A stretch of 64,000 bases of DNA from Leguminivora glycinivorella (GCF_023078275.1 NC_062981.1:23050846-23114845), one strand, 5' to 3'; counted from the stretch's first letter, positions 45,576-57,097 are shown. The notes: generated by a model not told the origin, from the sequence alone. Made by a program: numbers and translations.

Positions 45576-48500
45576 TTTATAAACATTTTTAGGACGCTTC
45601 TAATGATGCCAAACACAAAGTGTAATGTACTCAGCTTCATGTGGAAAATTGTCAAAAATGAGTTTCTTCCTTAGGCAGATAACTATTTTCAGTTTGTTTG
45701 ACCCAGTCGTGTTCTTTCAATCTTTATGAAAATTGCCTCGTTTTTTAAACATTTTTAGGACGCTTCTAATGATGCCAAACACAAAGTGTAATGTACTCAG
45801 CTTCATGTGGAAAATTGTCAAAAATGAGTTTCTTCCTTAGGCAGATAACTATTTTCAGTTCGTTTGACCCAGTCGTGTTCTTTCAATCTTTATGAAAATT
45901 GCCTCGTTTATAAACATTTTTAGGACGCTTCTAATGATGCCAAACACAAAGTGTAATGTACTCAGCTTCATGTGGAAAATTGTCAAAAATGAGTTTCTTC
46001 CTTAGGCAGATAAATATTTTCAGTTCGTTTGACCCAGTCGTGTTCTTTCAATCTTAATTAAAATTACCTGGTTTATAACCACTTTTATGGCGCTTCTAAT
46101 GATGCCAAACAAAAAGTGTAATGTACTCAGCTTCATGTAGAAAATTGTCAAAAATTAGTTTTTTCCTTAGTCAGATAACTATTTTCAGTTCGTTTGACCC
46201 AGTCGTGTTCTTTCAATCTTAATGAAAATTACCTAGTTAATAAACATTTTTAAGACGCTTCTAATGATGCCAAATACAAAGTGTAATGTACTCAGCTTCA
46301 TGTGGAAAATTGTCAAAAATGAGTTTCTTCCTTAGGCAGATAACTATTTTCAGTTCGTTTGACCCAGTCGTGTTCTTTCAATCTTAATGAAAATTACCTG
46401 GTTTATAACCACTTTTATGACGCTTCTAATGATGCCAAACACAAAGTGTAATGTACTCAGCTTCATGTGGAAAATTGTCAAAAATGAGTTTCTTCCTTAG
46501 GCAGATAACTATTTTCAGTTCGTTTGACCCAGTCATGTTCTTTCAATCTTTATGAAAATTGCCTCGTTTATAAACATTTTTAGGACGCTTCTAATGATGC
46601 CAAACACAAAGTGTAATGTACTCAGCTTCATGTGGAAAATTGTCAAAAATGAGTTTCTTCCTTAGGCAGATAACTATTTTCAGTTCGTTTGACCCAGTCA
46701 TGTTCTTTCAATCTTTATGAAAATTGCCTCGTTTATAAACATTTTTAGGACGCTTCTAATGATGCCAAACACAAAGTGTAATGTACTTAGCTTCATGTGG
46801 AAAATTGTCAAAAATGAGTTTCTTCCTTAGGCAGATAACTATTTTCAGTTCGTTTGACCCAGTCATGTTCTTTCAATCTTTATGAAAATTGCCTCGTTTA
46901 TAACCATTTTTAGGACGCTTCTAATGATGCCAAACACAAAGTGTAATGTACTCAGCTTCATGTGGAAAATTGTCAAAAATGAGTTTCTTCCTTAGGCAGA
47001 TAACTATTTTCAGTTCGTTTGACCCAGTCATGTTCTTTCAATCTTTATGAAAATTGCCTCGTTTATAAACATTTTTAGGACGCTTCTAATGATGCCAAAC
47101 ACAAAGTGTAATGTACTCAGCTTCATGTGGAAAATTGTCAAAAATGAGTTTCTTCCTTAGGCAGATAACTATTTTCAGTTCGTTTGACCCAGTCATGTTC
47201 TTTCAATCTTTATGAAAATTGCCTCGTTTATAAACATTTTTAGGACGCTTCTAATGATGCCAAACACAAAGTGTAATGTACTCAGCTTCATGTGGAAAAT
47301 TGTCAAAAATGAGTTTCTTCCTTAGGCAGATAACTATTTTCAGTTCGTTTGACCCAGTCATGTTCTTTCAATCTTTATGAAAATTGCCTCGTTTATAACC
47401 ATTTTTAGGACCCATTTTTAGGACGCTTCTAATGATGCCAAACACAAAGTGTAATGTACTCAGCTTCATGTGGAAAATTGTCAAAAATGAGTTTCTTCCT
47501 TAGGCAGATAACTATTTTCAGTTCGTTTGACCCAGTCATGTTCTTTCAATCTTTATGAAAATTGCCTCGTTTATATACATTTTTAAGACGCTTCTAATGA
47601 TGCCAAACACAAAGTGTAATGTACTCAGCTTCATGTGGAAAATTGTCAAAAATGAGTTTCTTCCTTAGGCAGATAACTATTTTCAGTTCGTTTGACCCAG
47701 TCGTGTTCTTTCAATCTTTATGAAAATTGCCTCGTTTATAAACATTTTTAGGACGCTTCTAATGATGCCAAACACAAAGTGTAATGTACTCAGCTTCATG
47801 TGGAAAATTGTCAAAAATGAGTTTCTTCCTTAGGCAGATAACTATTTTCAGTTCGTTTGACCCAGTCGTGTTCTTTCAATCTTAATGAAAATTACCTGGT
47901 TTATAACCACTTTTATGACGCTTCTAATGATGCCAAACACAAAGTGTAATGTACTCAGCTTCATGTGGAAAATTGTCAAAAATGAGTTTCTTCCTTAGGC
48001 AGATAACTATTTTCAGTTCGTTTGACCCAGTCATGTTCTTTCAATCTTTATGAAAATTGCCTCGTTTATAAAAATTTTTAGGACGCTTCTAATGATGCCA
48101 AACACAAAGTGTAATGTACTCAGCTTCATGTGGAAAATTGTCAAAAATGAGTTTCTTCCTTAGGCAGATAAGTATTTTCAGTTCGTTTGACCCAGTCATG
48201 TTCTTTCAATCTTTATGAAAATTGCCTCGTTTATAAACATTTTTAGGACGCTTCTAATGATGCCAAACACAAAGTGTAATGTACTCAGCTTCATGTGGAA
48301 AATTGTCAAAAATGAGTTTCTTCCTTAGGCAGATAACTATTTTCAGTTCGTTTGACCCAGTCATGTTCTTTCAATCTTTATGAAAATTGCCTCGTTTATA
48401 ACCATTTTTAGGACGCTTCTAATGATGCCAAACACAAAGTGTAATGTACTCAGCTTCATGTGGAAAATTGTCAAAAATGAGTTTCTTCCTTAGGCAGATA

Positions 48501-49946
48501 AATATTTTCAGTTCGTTTGACCCAGTCGTGTTCTTTCAATCTTAATTAAAATTACCTGGTTTATAACCACTTTTATGGCGCTTCTAATGATGCCAAACAA
48601 AAAGTGTAATGTACTCAGCTTCATGTAGAAAATTGTCAAAAATTAGTTTTTTCCTTAGTCAGATAACTATTTTCAGTTCGTTTGACCCAGTCGTGTTCTT
48701 TCAATCTTAATGAAAATTACCTAGTTAATAAACATTTTTAAGACGCTTCTAATGATGCCAAATACAAAGTGTAATGTACTCAGCTTCATGTGGAAAATTG
48801 TCAAAAATGAGTTTCTTCCTTAGGCAGATAACTATTTTCAGTTCGTTTGACCCAGTCGTGTTCTTTCAATCTTAATGAAAATTACCTGGTTTATAACCAC
48901 TTTTATGACGCTTCTAATGATGCCAAACACAAAGTGTAATGTACTCAGCTTCATGTGGAAAATTGTCAAAAATGAGTTTCTTCCTTAGGCAGATAACTAT
49001 TTTCAGTTCGTATGACCCAGTCATGTTCTTTCAATCTTTATGAAAATTGCCTCGTTTATAAACATTTTTAGGACGCTTCTAATGATGCCAAACACAAAGT
49101 GTAATGTACTCAGCTTCATGTGGAAAATTGTCAAAAATGAGTTTCTTCCTTAGGCAGATAACTATTTTCAGTTCGTTTGACCCAGTCATGTTCTTTCAAT
49201 CTTTATGAAAATTGCCTCGTTTATAAACATTTTTAGGACGCTTCTAATGATGCCAAACACAAAGTGTAATGTACTCAGCTTCATGTGGAAAATTGTCAAA
49301 AATGAGTTTCTTCCTTAGGCAGATAACTATTTTCAGTTCGTTTGACCCAGTCATGTTCTTTCAATCTTTATGAAAATTGCCTCGTTTATAACCATTTTTA
49401 GGACGCTTCTAATGATGCCAAACACAAAGTGTAATGTACTCAGCTTCATGTGGAAAATTGTCAAAAATGAGTTTCTTCCTTAGGCAGATAACTATTTTCA
49501 GTTCGTTTGACCCAGTCGTGTTCTTTCAATCTTTATGAAAATTGCCTCGTTTATAAACATTTTTAGGACGCTTCTAATGATGCCAAACACAAAGTGTAAT
49601 ATACTCAGCTTCATGTGGAAAATTGTCAAAAATGAGTTTCTTCCTTAGGCAGATAACTATTTTCAGTTCGTTTGACCCAGTCATGTTCTTTCAATCTTTA
49701 TGAAAATTGCCTCGTTTATATACATTTTTAGGACGCTTCTAATGATGCCAAACACAAAGTGTAATGTACTCAGCTTCATGTGGAAAATTGTCAAAAATGA
49801 GTTTCTTCCTTAGGCAGATAACTATTTTCAGTTCGTTTGACCCAGTCGTGTTCTTTCAATCTTTATGAAAATTACCTGGTTTATAACCACTTTTATGACG
49901 CTTCTAATGATGCCAAACACAAAGTGTAATGTACTCAGCTTCATGT

Positions 49947-50185
49947 GAAAATTTATTAATTTCTGTTAGGCAGCTATGTTGTGAAGTTAGCTGCCTGTGT
50001 ATTTTTGCAATTTTTGTATTTTGCAAATCATTTTGTGATGATATTTGACTAAAAATATACTTTAAGAGTACTTCAGACCTTGAAATCGCATATTTTATTG
50101 TTTTAACGCATTTAAAATTTTCGACTTTTTCATTTGGTCGGGTTACCATAGGCAGATACCTTTAGGCTGCTAACTTCACACCCGT
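49947..50185 (-). repeat. right terminal cap of the giant foldback element
   Basis: Inverted copy of 27033-27262. Differences noticed: one base giving serine instead of cysteine in the shared 81-codon frame (49904-50149, minus), one base at ggtatctgcc versus gttatctgcc, and the extreme six bases. The first satellite monomer inside it is the same unusual hybrid as at the left end (accaggtaattttcataaag). Confidence 0.8.
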
Positions 50186-50194
50186 CTTACAAGT

Positions 50195-50895
50195 TTACGT
50201 CAAGGGTAGTTGTTATAGTTATTATGAAATTGACGGTGACAATTCCATTTCTGTATAGTGCGTTGATTTTTTCTTCGTATGCGTGTCGCGTAGGTATCTA
50301 TTATGGGCATTGGGTACATTATGTAATAAGATACCTACAGTAAACAATACTAATACATACTCGTAATTATGTGCTCCAGACACTACGTCAATTTTACTTA
50401 TGGCAAATTAATAAAATACCTAGTATTTAAACCTTCCAATCCATAATATATTTTCCAAGTTCCAGAAGAATATCCACAAAAGCAATTAATACTTTTTCGA
50501 ATCCGAAGCTTATTGAAATCGACTACTAAACCGTTATTTTAACAGTTTAGAAGAAAATAATTTAGCAAAATGGGCGAAGGATTCCTATTCCTTAAGCCAG
50601 GGCTTGATAATCCTTGCAATTTAAAAGGTCATAAGTGCCTATGAAAGTAGCACGTCTTTACGTCGTTTTGGTTGAAAGTGAGGGTTCCCTTGGAGTGCCC
50701 AGTGGGCCGACGTTGGGGACAAATCCGCTTTCCCTTGGAGCAAATAGAAATTATAGATTAGTAGGATTTTCCTTTTTCTTCGAGGTGTTTTCTGTAGATT
50801 GAAGTGACGGTATTTGGGGTTTTATTTTTATTGGAGTGACATGACTTAATTCAAGTAGGTACGTGGAGTATTTATGTGGATTGTGCATTTATTGT
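50195..50895. other. unassigned DNA right of the giant element
   Basis: AT-rich; no family or coding signal recognised. This is probably host sequence into which the giant element and the RTE copy inserted. Confidence 0.35.
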
Positions 50896-51124
50896 ATTGT
50901 AGGCATATATACATCGTCCTGTATGGAAGTGAGTGCTGGCCGTCAAGAAGAAGGATGAAGAGATGTGAATGAAATGAGAATGTTGCGATGGATGTGTGGT
51001 GTGACAAGGCGGGATAGGATTCGGAATGAGGGGAAGCCTGGGAGTAGCGCCAGTGACAGAGAAGGTGAGAGGAAGCAGATTAGCATGGTATGAACTTGGA
51101 ATTGGTTCCAGTCATAACCAATGA

Positions 51125-53731
51125 TTTAAACTAGCTTCTAAGACAAAAGGTTCTGTCTCTGGCAATTTAATTTTAAGTAACTATAAGAATCAATACTGTG
51201 AGCAAGGAAAGTATACCCACCTGGTGCATCAAAATATTCAATGTATTAGAGGAAAAGATTTACAAATTGAACTATTCATGAACGAATTTTATGTAGACAT
51301 TTTATGTATTACTGAACACTGGTTAAAAAACAATGAATTAATGCCTCAATTTAATAATCACCAGGTGGCAAGTTCGTTCACCAGACATAGTTCCATACAT
51401 GGTGGGTCGTTAATTATAATAAATAGCCAGTTAAAATTTAAGGAACGTAAGGATATCGTTTCCATGTCTGTTGAACGGACTATAGAACTAAGTGCTGTAG
51501 AATTGGAGCAATTTATTGTTGTCTGTGTGTATAGGCCGCCATTAAGTAATTTTGAAACTTTTGAAAAAATTATGGAATCTGTGCTACTTAAAATATCATC
51601 TTCTAGTAAAGAAATACTTATATGCGGCGACTTTAATGTAAATATCTTGGAAAATTCAACAATAAGTATCAGATTGTTGAATCTTTTCAAATAATGTAAT
51701 CTCAATCATATTTTTATGGAGCCTACTAGAGTGACTGCCACTAGTGCCACCTGTATAGATAATATTTTCACTGATATTTTTCCTACTACTAAAAATGTAA
51801 TTAGCAACTTAGAATCAGACCATTTAGGTCAATTGATAGTATTTGAGACATTAAGGAAAAATACTTTGAGAAAACAAATAACTTTTGTACCAGTAACCTC
51901 CGACCGCGTGGAACGAATGAAGCAAAGTTTGGTTCAGGCGCTACCCTCCCTGTCTTCCGATATGAGTCCTAATAGTATGTATAATTCATTCTTTCACACT
52001 TTTCTGCAACATTATAATGCAATATTTACTTCAAAATCGGTCGTAGTTAGTGGTGCATCAGTTTTTAGTGAGTGGGCTACTGCAGAGTTACATCAACGAA
52101 GACGTGCATTGTATGCCTTGTATGAAGAACGGCGGTTTAATACGAGTGATGAATTTAAAGAACATGTTAAGCAATATTCGAAGAAGTTCAAGATAGATTG
52201 TCATATCGCTAAGCGAAATTATCTTAGTAATAAAATAAAAAATAGCTCTGACATTATTAAAGCAACGTGGAAAGTAATTAATGTGGAAACTGGTCGCTCG
52301 AAACACGCAGTAAAAGATATTAAACTGAATATTGATAACAAAATTATAGATTCCAATTTCGAAGTAGCAACAGAGTTCGAAAAATTTTTCACCGAGATAC
52401 CAGCATTCACAACTAAGGATTTAAATTCATCACCCTTATCTGCCGTCACATTATTAGAGGAAAACGTTCCTGAGTGTTGTAGAGACCTTTATTTTGAACA
52501 TGTTTGTACCTCAGATATAGTAAAGGCATTTAAATCAATTAATGTCAAAAAAACTAGTGACCTCTGGGGGGTCTCCGTCCATGCCGTAAAATCCTTAGTT
52601 GAGATTGTAGCGCCTGACTTAGCAGTTATATTCAACAACAGTGTTGACTGTGGCGAGTTTCCTGATCTAATGAAACATAGCAAAATAACTCCTTTATTTA
52701 AATCCGGCAGCCACTCTGACCCCACTAACTTTAGACCAATATCTGTGCTGCCAACTTTCAGTAAAATATTTGAAAAATTAATTCTTTCTCAATTAGTACG
52801 ACATTTTAACGTTAATAATTTAATGCATAATAAGCAATTTGGCTTCACACGGGGTCGCTCGACAACCGATGCTGGTGTTGAGCTAATTAAGCATATTTTC
52901 AATGCCTGGGAGGAGTCACAAGATGCTTTAGGTATCTTTTGTGATTTATCTAAGGCCTTCGACTGTGTTTGTCATGAAACATTGATCAGGAAACTACATT
53001 ATTATGGAGTCAGAGGATCAGCACTAAATTTACTCAAGTCCTACTTAAATGGTAGAATACAAAGGGTAGATATCAATGGACAGAGATCAACTGGGTCATT
53101 GGTCTCTATGGGTGTACCACAGGGATCAATATTGGGGCCTTTCCTGTTCCTTATCTACATAAATGACTTGCCATTCCTTGTAAAGACCCACCATGATATA
53201 GTATTGTTTGCAGACGACACCTCACTTATTTTCAAACTCAAACGACAGCAACAAGCTCACAGTGATGTAAACAATGCTATCTCTAAAGTAGTGAACTGGT
53301 TCAATGCTAATAATTTATTATTAAATGAAAAAAAGACTAAATGTATTAAGTTTGTCACTAATAGTAACGTAAGGAATGAGCAAACAAGTGTCGTTGTGAA
53401 GGATGAGGAATTGAAACTGGTAGATAGTACAGTTTTTCTTGGTATAACTTTAGATTCTAAACTTCAGTGGGGTCCCCATATTGTTAACCTCTCGAATAGA
53501 CTTAGTTCTGCAGCTTTTGCAGTAAGCAAGATCCGTCAGTTAACAGACGTGAAAACAGCTCGATTAGTTTATTTTAGTTACTTTCACAGCATTATTTCAT
53601 ATGGTATTTTACTTTGGGGCAGTGCTTCAGAGATAAATACCATATTTATTCTGCAGAAGAGGGCTATTCGAGCAATATATAAAATGAACCATAGAGACTC
53701 ACTTAGAGATAAGTTTAAGGACATATATTAA
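51125..53731 (+). pseudogene. LINE ORF2: endonuclease and reverse transcriptase, one internal stop
   Basis: A single frame runs from just after a TGA (51122) to a TAA (53729-53731), broken only by a TAA at 51692-51694. Endonuclease marks: HQNIQCIRGK near 51224, CITEHWL, VCVYRPP, ICGDFNVNIL (GDFN at 51626-51637), TCIDNIFTD and ESDHL (SDH at 51815-51823). RT marks: NFRPISVLPTFSKIFEKLI, FGFTRGRST, FCDLSKAFDCV, GVPQGSILGPFLFLIYINDL and the catalytic FADD (53207-53218). NLLLNEKKTKCI is the thumb. The encoded enzyme nicks DNA and copies its RNA at the nick. Two lesions only, so the copy is young. Assignment below the Jockey/CR1 group is uncertain. Confidence 0.9.
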
Positions 53732-53735
53732 TATA

Positions 53736-54047
53736 ATGACAGTGCATTGTCAATATATTTATGAGAATATTATGTATGTACATAAAAACATTTGTAATTT
53801 TAAGAAAAACTGTGATGTACATAGTATAAATACTAGAAATAAACATAAACTCGCGGTGCCCTTCACACGGCTCTGTAAAATTAAAAAATCATTCATGGGT
53901 AATTGTGTTCGATTTTATAATAAACTCCCGAATCATATTACTGACTTGTCAATTAATAAATTTAAGAATCATGTAAAGCGTGTACTCATTTCCAAAGCTT
54001 ATTATACAACACAAGACTACATGAATGATAAAACAACGTGGGATTAA
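53736..54047 (+). pseudogene. LINE ORF2 carboxy-terminal segment after +1 frameshift
   Basis: The frame shifts by one base relative to the RT frame at about 53725-53735. The continuation includes SINTRNKHKLAVPFTRLCKI and VRFYNKLPNHITDL, then FKNHVKRVLISKAYYT, the usual tail of Jockey/CR1-group ORF2 proteins (YNTR and F-NKLP motifs). Stop at 54045-54047. With the upstream part it accounts for about 970 codons of ORF2. Confidence 0.85.
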
Positions 54048-54639
54048 TTGTTATTCGAAATGGTTTCTTATTTTTACGTTTTTTATTATTATTATTGTTG
54101 ATGAAATTAATATTGCATTTTTTTGGACATTGGATTTTTCCTAGAAATATTCTAGACATGTATTTTTATATATACATATACCTAATTATATATTTTTTGT
54201 TTAACGACTATTTTTATATGAAATTGTATATTATAGACTCAATATTATTATGAACAATAATTTACAACAATAAATTGATCTGATAATTAGGTTAGATTAA
54301 GATCATAATATATATGTAATGAACTATTCATAAGAGCTTGTAACTAGGCCTACATGAATAAAGATATTTTGAATTGAATTGAAAAATATGAACATGTAAT
54401 GCGGAGGGATGAAAGCAATGTTATAAAACGAGTGGTAAATATGAAGGCGGATGGAGACAATGGTAGTGGAAGGCCTAAGAAAAGACGGATGGAATGTGTG
54501 ATCAATGATATGAGAGTGAAAGGTGTTAACTAGTATGGAAATGACGGCTAATAGAGAGGAATGGAGGAGGAAAATCTGCTGCGCCGACCTCAAATAATGG
54601 GAAGAGGGCAAGAGAATGATGATTGTAGGCATATATACA

Positions 54640-55244
54640 CAGTTAGGTATATTATTCCAGTATTAGTTGTTTAACCTTAGTTATGCTTAGCTGGAGATCT
54701 GCTTTAACATTTCATATTTAACTTTTGCTTATCATCATTGCCAGAGAACTAGATAGAAGAAACAAGTTCATCTATTTCTATAGGGGCCGAGCGTGACAAT
54801 TTTTTTACTGAAGTTGTTACTTGCCTGGGATTTTAAATATGTATCAGATCCTTGAGTGTTCATAATTTTTGTGTTGTATCAATTAAATATCACGTAACGA
54901 GGCATTAATTTACGCCCGAAAGCTGCAATTCAAGCTGCGAATAAAGACGGACAACTCAGTGGAACCTGAGTTTATTTGACACGCTAAGTAAATACGTTTG
55001 CTTGATTTAAGGTAGTATTAAAATTTTAAAAAGTGTGAAAATCTCGAAAACCAGGCGACTTTTACTAAACCTTAAAGTCGATTTTCTGGACCAGTATAAG
55101 GTGCCCTCTTGGTGGTTAAAAGGTTGTCCATTAATTACCGGGCACCCGGTATATGACATATGTGATCATTGCTTAGCAAAAATGTAAATTTTTGACAACA
55201 TAGGTACTAAAGGTCAAATTTTCAGTTAAAGGCAATCGGATCTT
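54640..55244. other. unassigned DNA
   Basis: No family was recognised apart from short AT-rich runs; no coding signal. Confidence 0.35.
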
Positions 55245-55350
55245 TTCATAGGCATCTGTTGGGTAAACATGTCCCATCCTAGACTGCATTTTGGCACTTT
55301 TTATCAGGTAAGATTGTAGTCAAATCCTTTACCCGTTTCCAATTTAAAAA
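55245..55350 (+). mobile_element. decayed LINE 3' end (relative of 21195-21393)
   Basis: ataggcatctgttgggtaaa, catcctagactgcattttgg and tatcaggtaagattgtagtc parallel the cctagaccgcatcat and ccatcaggtgtgatcgtggtc blocks of the copy at 21195. It is strongly diverged and ends in an A run. Confidence 0.4.
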
Positions 55351-55936
55351 AAAATGGAATATAATTTTTGCCACAAAACTATTTTTGAAACGCAAATTCG
55401 TTATGATTTCTTTATATCGTACATTTTCACCCCTCGCTCTACTCTCCTGAGGATATGAGACGTCCGTTGTCTGTCAGTTAAAAGTCAGTTAGTGACGCAA
55501 TATACAAATTAGATACAATATCAGTCTCAAAATGTTATAAGATATTACTGATTGTTGAGGTTCATAAATGCATAGGAGTGTCACAGAGTTTTTAGTTTAC
55601 TAAAGTAAAATTATCTGCAAAGAAAAACGTTGTAAAACGATGTTAATATTTAAAACAGCATAGTCGCAACTGGTCTAAATAAAACGCAAAATATCCAGGT
55701 ATAGGTCAGGTTCGTTAGATCTTCTTAGAATAGGAGCCCCTCGTAAGCGGGGCTCCAACGATCATCGCTTTAAAGTTCAGATAAAATTGAAAAAAATAAT
55801 GTGGGTATTTTGCCTTTTAAACCAGTTGCTACTAACCTTTTTAATACTTACTTTTAATATGTATTGTATTATAGTAATAAAACAAAAAAAAAATATTGGA
55901 CCAATAATTTCACGCTTCGGTTACAGCCAGACAAAG

Positions 55937-56232
55937 ACATATAGAACTCCGTATAGACGGATAAAGTCTAAGAAAAAAACGTATCTCAAAGCCCTACAGA
56001 AAAAGGTACGGTGGCCTAGATGGCATTACACCTTTGGGAAACACTCGGCTAGATGGCGCTAATATTAATATTTAAAATTTTAATACATATCGAGCTAACA
56101 ATATGAGCCAAATTGTCAAAACTGAGGTTCAAAAGTTTTAAGCATGTATCGAGAGACGGCAGTCTATGCACTGTGATTACACATTTTACTTTGACAGTAA
56201 CTCTCTATAATAATCGATCCTCTTTGAGTCAG
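55937..56232 (+). repeat. ~290-bp 'ccaaagaggatcga' repeat, copy 2
   Basis: acatatagaactccgtatag, gataaagtctaagaaaaaaa, tgaggttcaaaagtttt, gcagtctatgcactgtgatt and acacattttactttgacagt match 60079-60367 directly and 1384-1672 in reverse. Confidence 0.8.
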
Positions 56233-57096
56233 ATAATACAATAATATTATTTCCTTAATAAGCACTAAATAAACTAGCAACGACTTTTTTAATATTATTA
56301 AAGGAAGCCGTGAAGAGCAAATTGTGTGCAAATTGATTCATCATTTGAAGCCGCGCTAAACACTCCGAGTCTTAATCAAAGAACTGAGAAAGACCTTTGT
56401 ATTTGAATTGTTCCGAGTCCGAGTTACCTACTTACTGTTCTGAGAAAATGTTAAAATTCTTGTTGTTGAATATCTTGTTGCTATCTTGTTGCTAAATGTT
56501 AAAGTTTCGCCGAGAAGGAATAGTACATTACATCAGAGGCCGGGAAAATGAGGATTTCCGGCCAAGTGGGTATATACGGCCGAGCGAGCGTGCGAGCGAG
56601 GCCGGATAGGGATACGAGGCCGGGAATCCGTTTTCACGCCGAGGCATGTATAGTGCTTTTCTCAAACATACAATGAAATAAAAAAAAATGCTCTAAAGGA
56701 CAATATTTTATAAAAAAAAGTTACTTTGCAGGCCTAGGCCTAAAAAATAATATGAAATCCCTTTACAGTCCTCTCGAGTTGTTGCGCCCAAAAAGCGATA
56801 CTTCCCAGCCCATTTTAAGGAACGTAAAGACAATATTTCATTGCATGTTTGAGAAAAGTTTATTTCGTGCTAGGGAATTCTATATGAAAGTCTAGTTTGC
56901 GGGACGTCGTACTTACTAGTTACTTGTGAATAAGTAGCAACAGTTAAATTTTATGGCAGCGTTGACGAATTAGATGAATTTTGATCCTCCTTTTTAGCTG
57001 AGTTTTACAACTCTCCCCTCTTCTTTGGTTTTATTCCCTCTACTCTTCAATGTTGTCATGAAATTACAATGTTCAATTTATATAATAGCTACCCAG
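56233..57096. other. mixed repeats, not resolved
   Basis: A GC-rich block at ~56540-56645 (aggccgggaaaatgaggatt, gccgagcgagcgtgcgagcg, gaggccgggaatccgttttc) with flanking ccggg words looks like part of an interspersed repeat. I cannot name or bound it. No coding signal. Confidence 0.35.
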
Positions 57097-57097
57097 A

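Larger units (their letters stand above)
31119..49946 (-). repeat. 165-bp satellite, right arm, ~114 monomers in inverted orientation
   Basis: Same monomer as the left arm, read on the minus strand; starts abruptly with atgagtttcttccttaggca after a truncated plus-strand monomer. It uses the same A, B and C variants. Some monomers carry rare marks useful as landmarks: a ccatttttccatttttagga insertion (36321, 39131, 42935), tagtactcag with missing bases (38681, 45295) and ttgcttataacc (37971, 44585). There is no coding frame and no interruption by other repeats over 18.8 kb, so the array is young or actively homogenised. Confidence 0.95.
27024..50194. mobile_element. 23.15-kb giant foldback element filled with 165-bp satellite
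   Basis: The body spans 27033-50185. cttacaagt flanks it as a 9-bp direct repeat (27024-27032, 50186-50194). Both ends carry the same ~230-bp cap in inverted orientation, starting gtgaagttagcagcctaaag and then tatctgcctatggtaacccg, with only about two differences seen across the matched cap sequence. The extreme six bases are imperfect (atcggc and acgggt). Between the caps is only satellite: about 24 monomers in one direction (27263-31118), then about 114 in the other (31119-49946). There is no transposase and no frame above ~80 codons. A 9-bp duplication and arms of tandem repeats recall Drosophila Foldback and Mutator-like elements. Mobilisation in trans is inferred. Confidence 0.8.
51089..54393 (+). 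mobile_element. Jockey/CR1-group LINE, 3.29 kb, 7-bp target duplication
   Basis: Insertion 51096-54386. tatgaac flanks it at 51089-51095 and 54387-54393, and the split RTE reading is restored when the insertion is removed (RLAWYE then HVMRR). It contains a near-complete endonuclease-RT frame but no ORF1 and no 5' untranslated region, so it is 5'-truncated. A 340-bp 3' untranslated region ends in aatgaataaagatattttga-like sequence followed by attgaattga and A residues, a short-repeat tail seen in CR1/L2/Jockey-group elements. Confidence 0.9.
50896..54639 (+). mobile_element. 5'-truncated RTE-type LINE end, split by a later LINE
   Basis: attgtaggcatatataca occurs at 50896-50913 and 54622-54639 as an 18-bp target duplication. 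The body is 50914-51088 and 54387-54621, interrupted by 51096-54386. The left part reads, with frameshifts, LYGSECWP, MRMLRWMCGVTRRDRIRN and RLAWYE; the right continues HVMRRDESNVIKRVVNMK and RPKKRRMECVINDMRVKG, then a gatgatga tail. These are the Y-G-x-E-W, RMLRWM and R-x-HVMRR blocks of RTE-type ORF carboxy-termini. Frame breaks and stops show it is dead. Confidence 0.8.

Noticed and set aside
27033..50185. CRISPR array or bacterial repeat system
   Set aside because: The units are 165-bp monomers without spacers, in two orientations, within a eukaryotic repeat landscape; no cas-like genes.
27033..50185. Ordinary centromeric satellite block
   Set aside because: Defined caps, a flanking 9-bp duplication and a single inversion fit an inserted element better. 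Also, lepidopteran chromosomes are holocentric and do not require such arrays.
27033..50185. Whole inverted array as an assembly artefact
   Set aside because: Monomers differ individually, and the caps show point differences and a target duplication. The exact copy number and the joint at 31118 could still be affected and need long reads.
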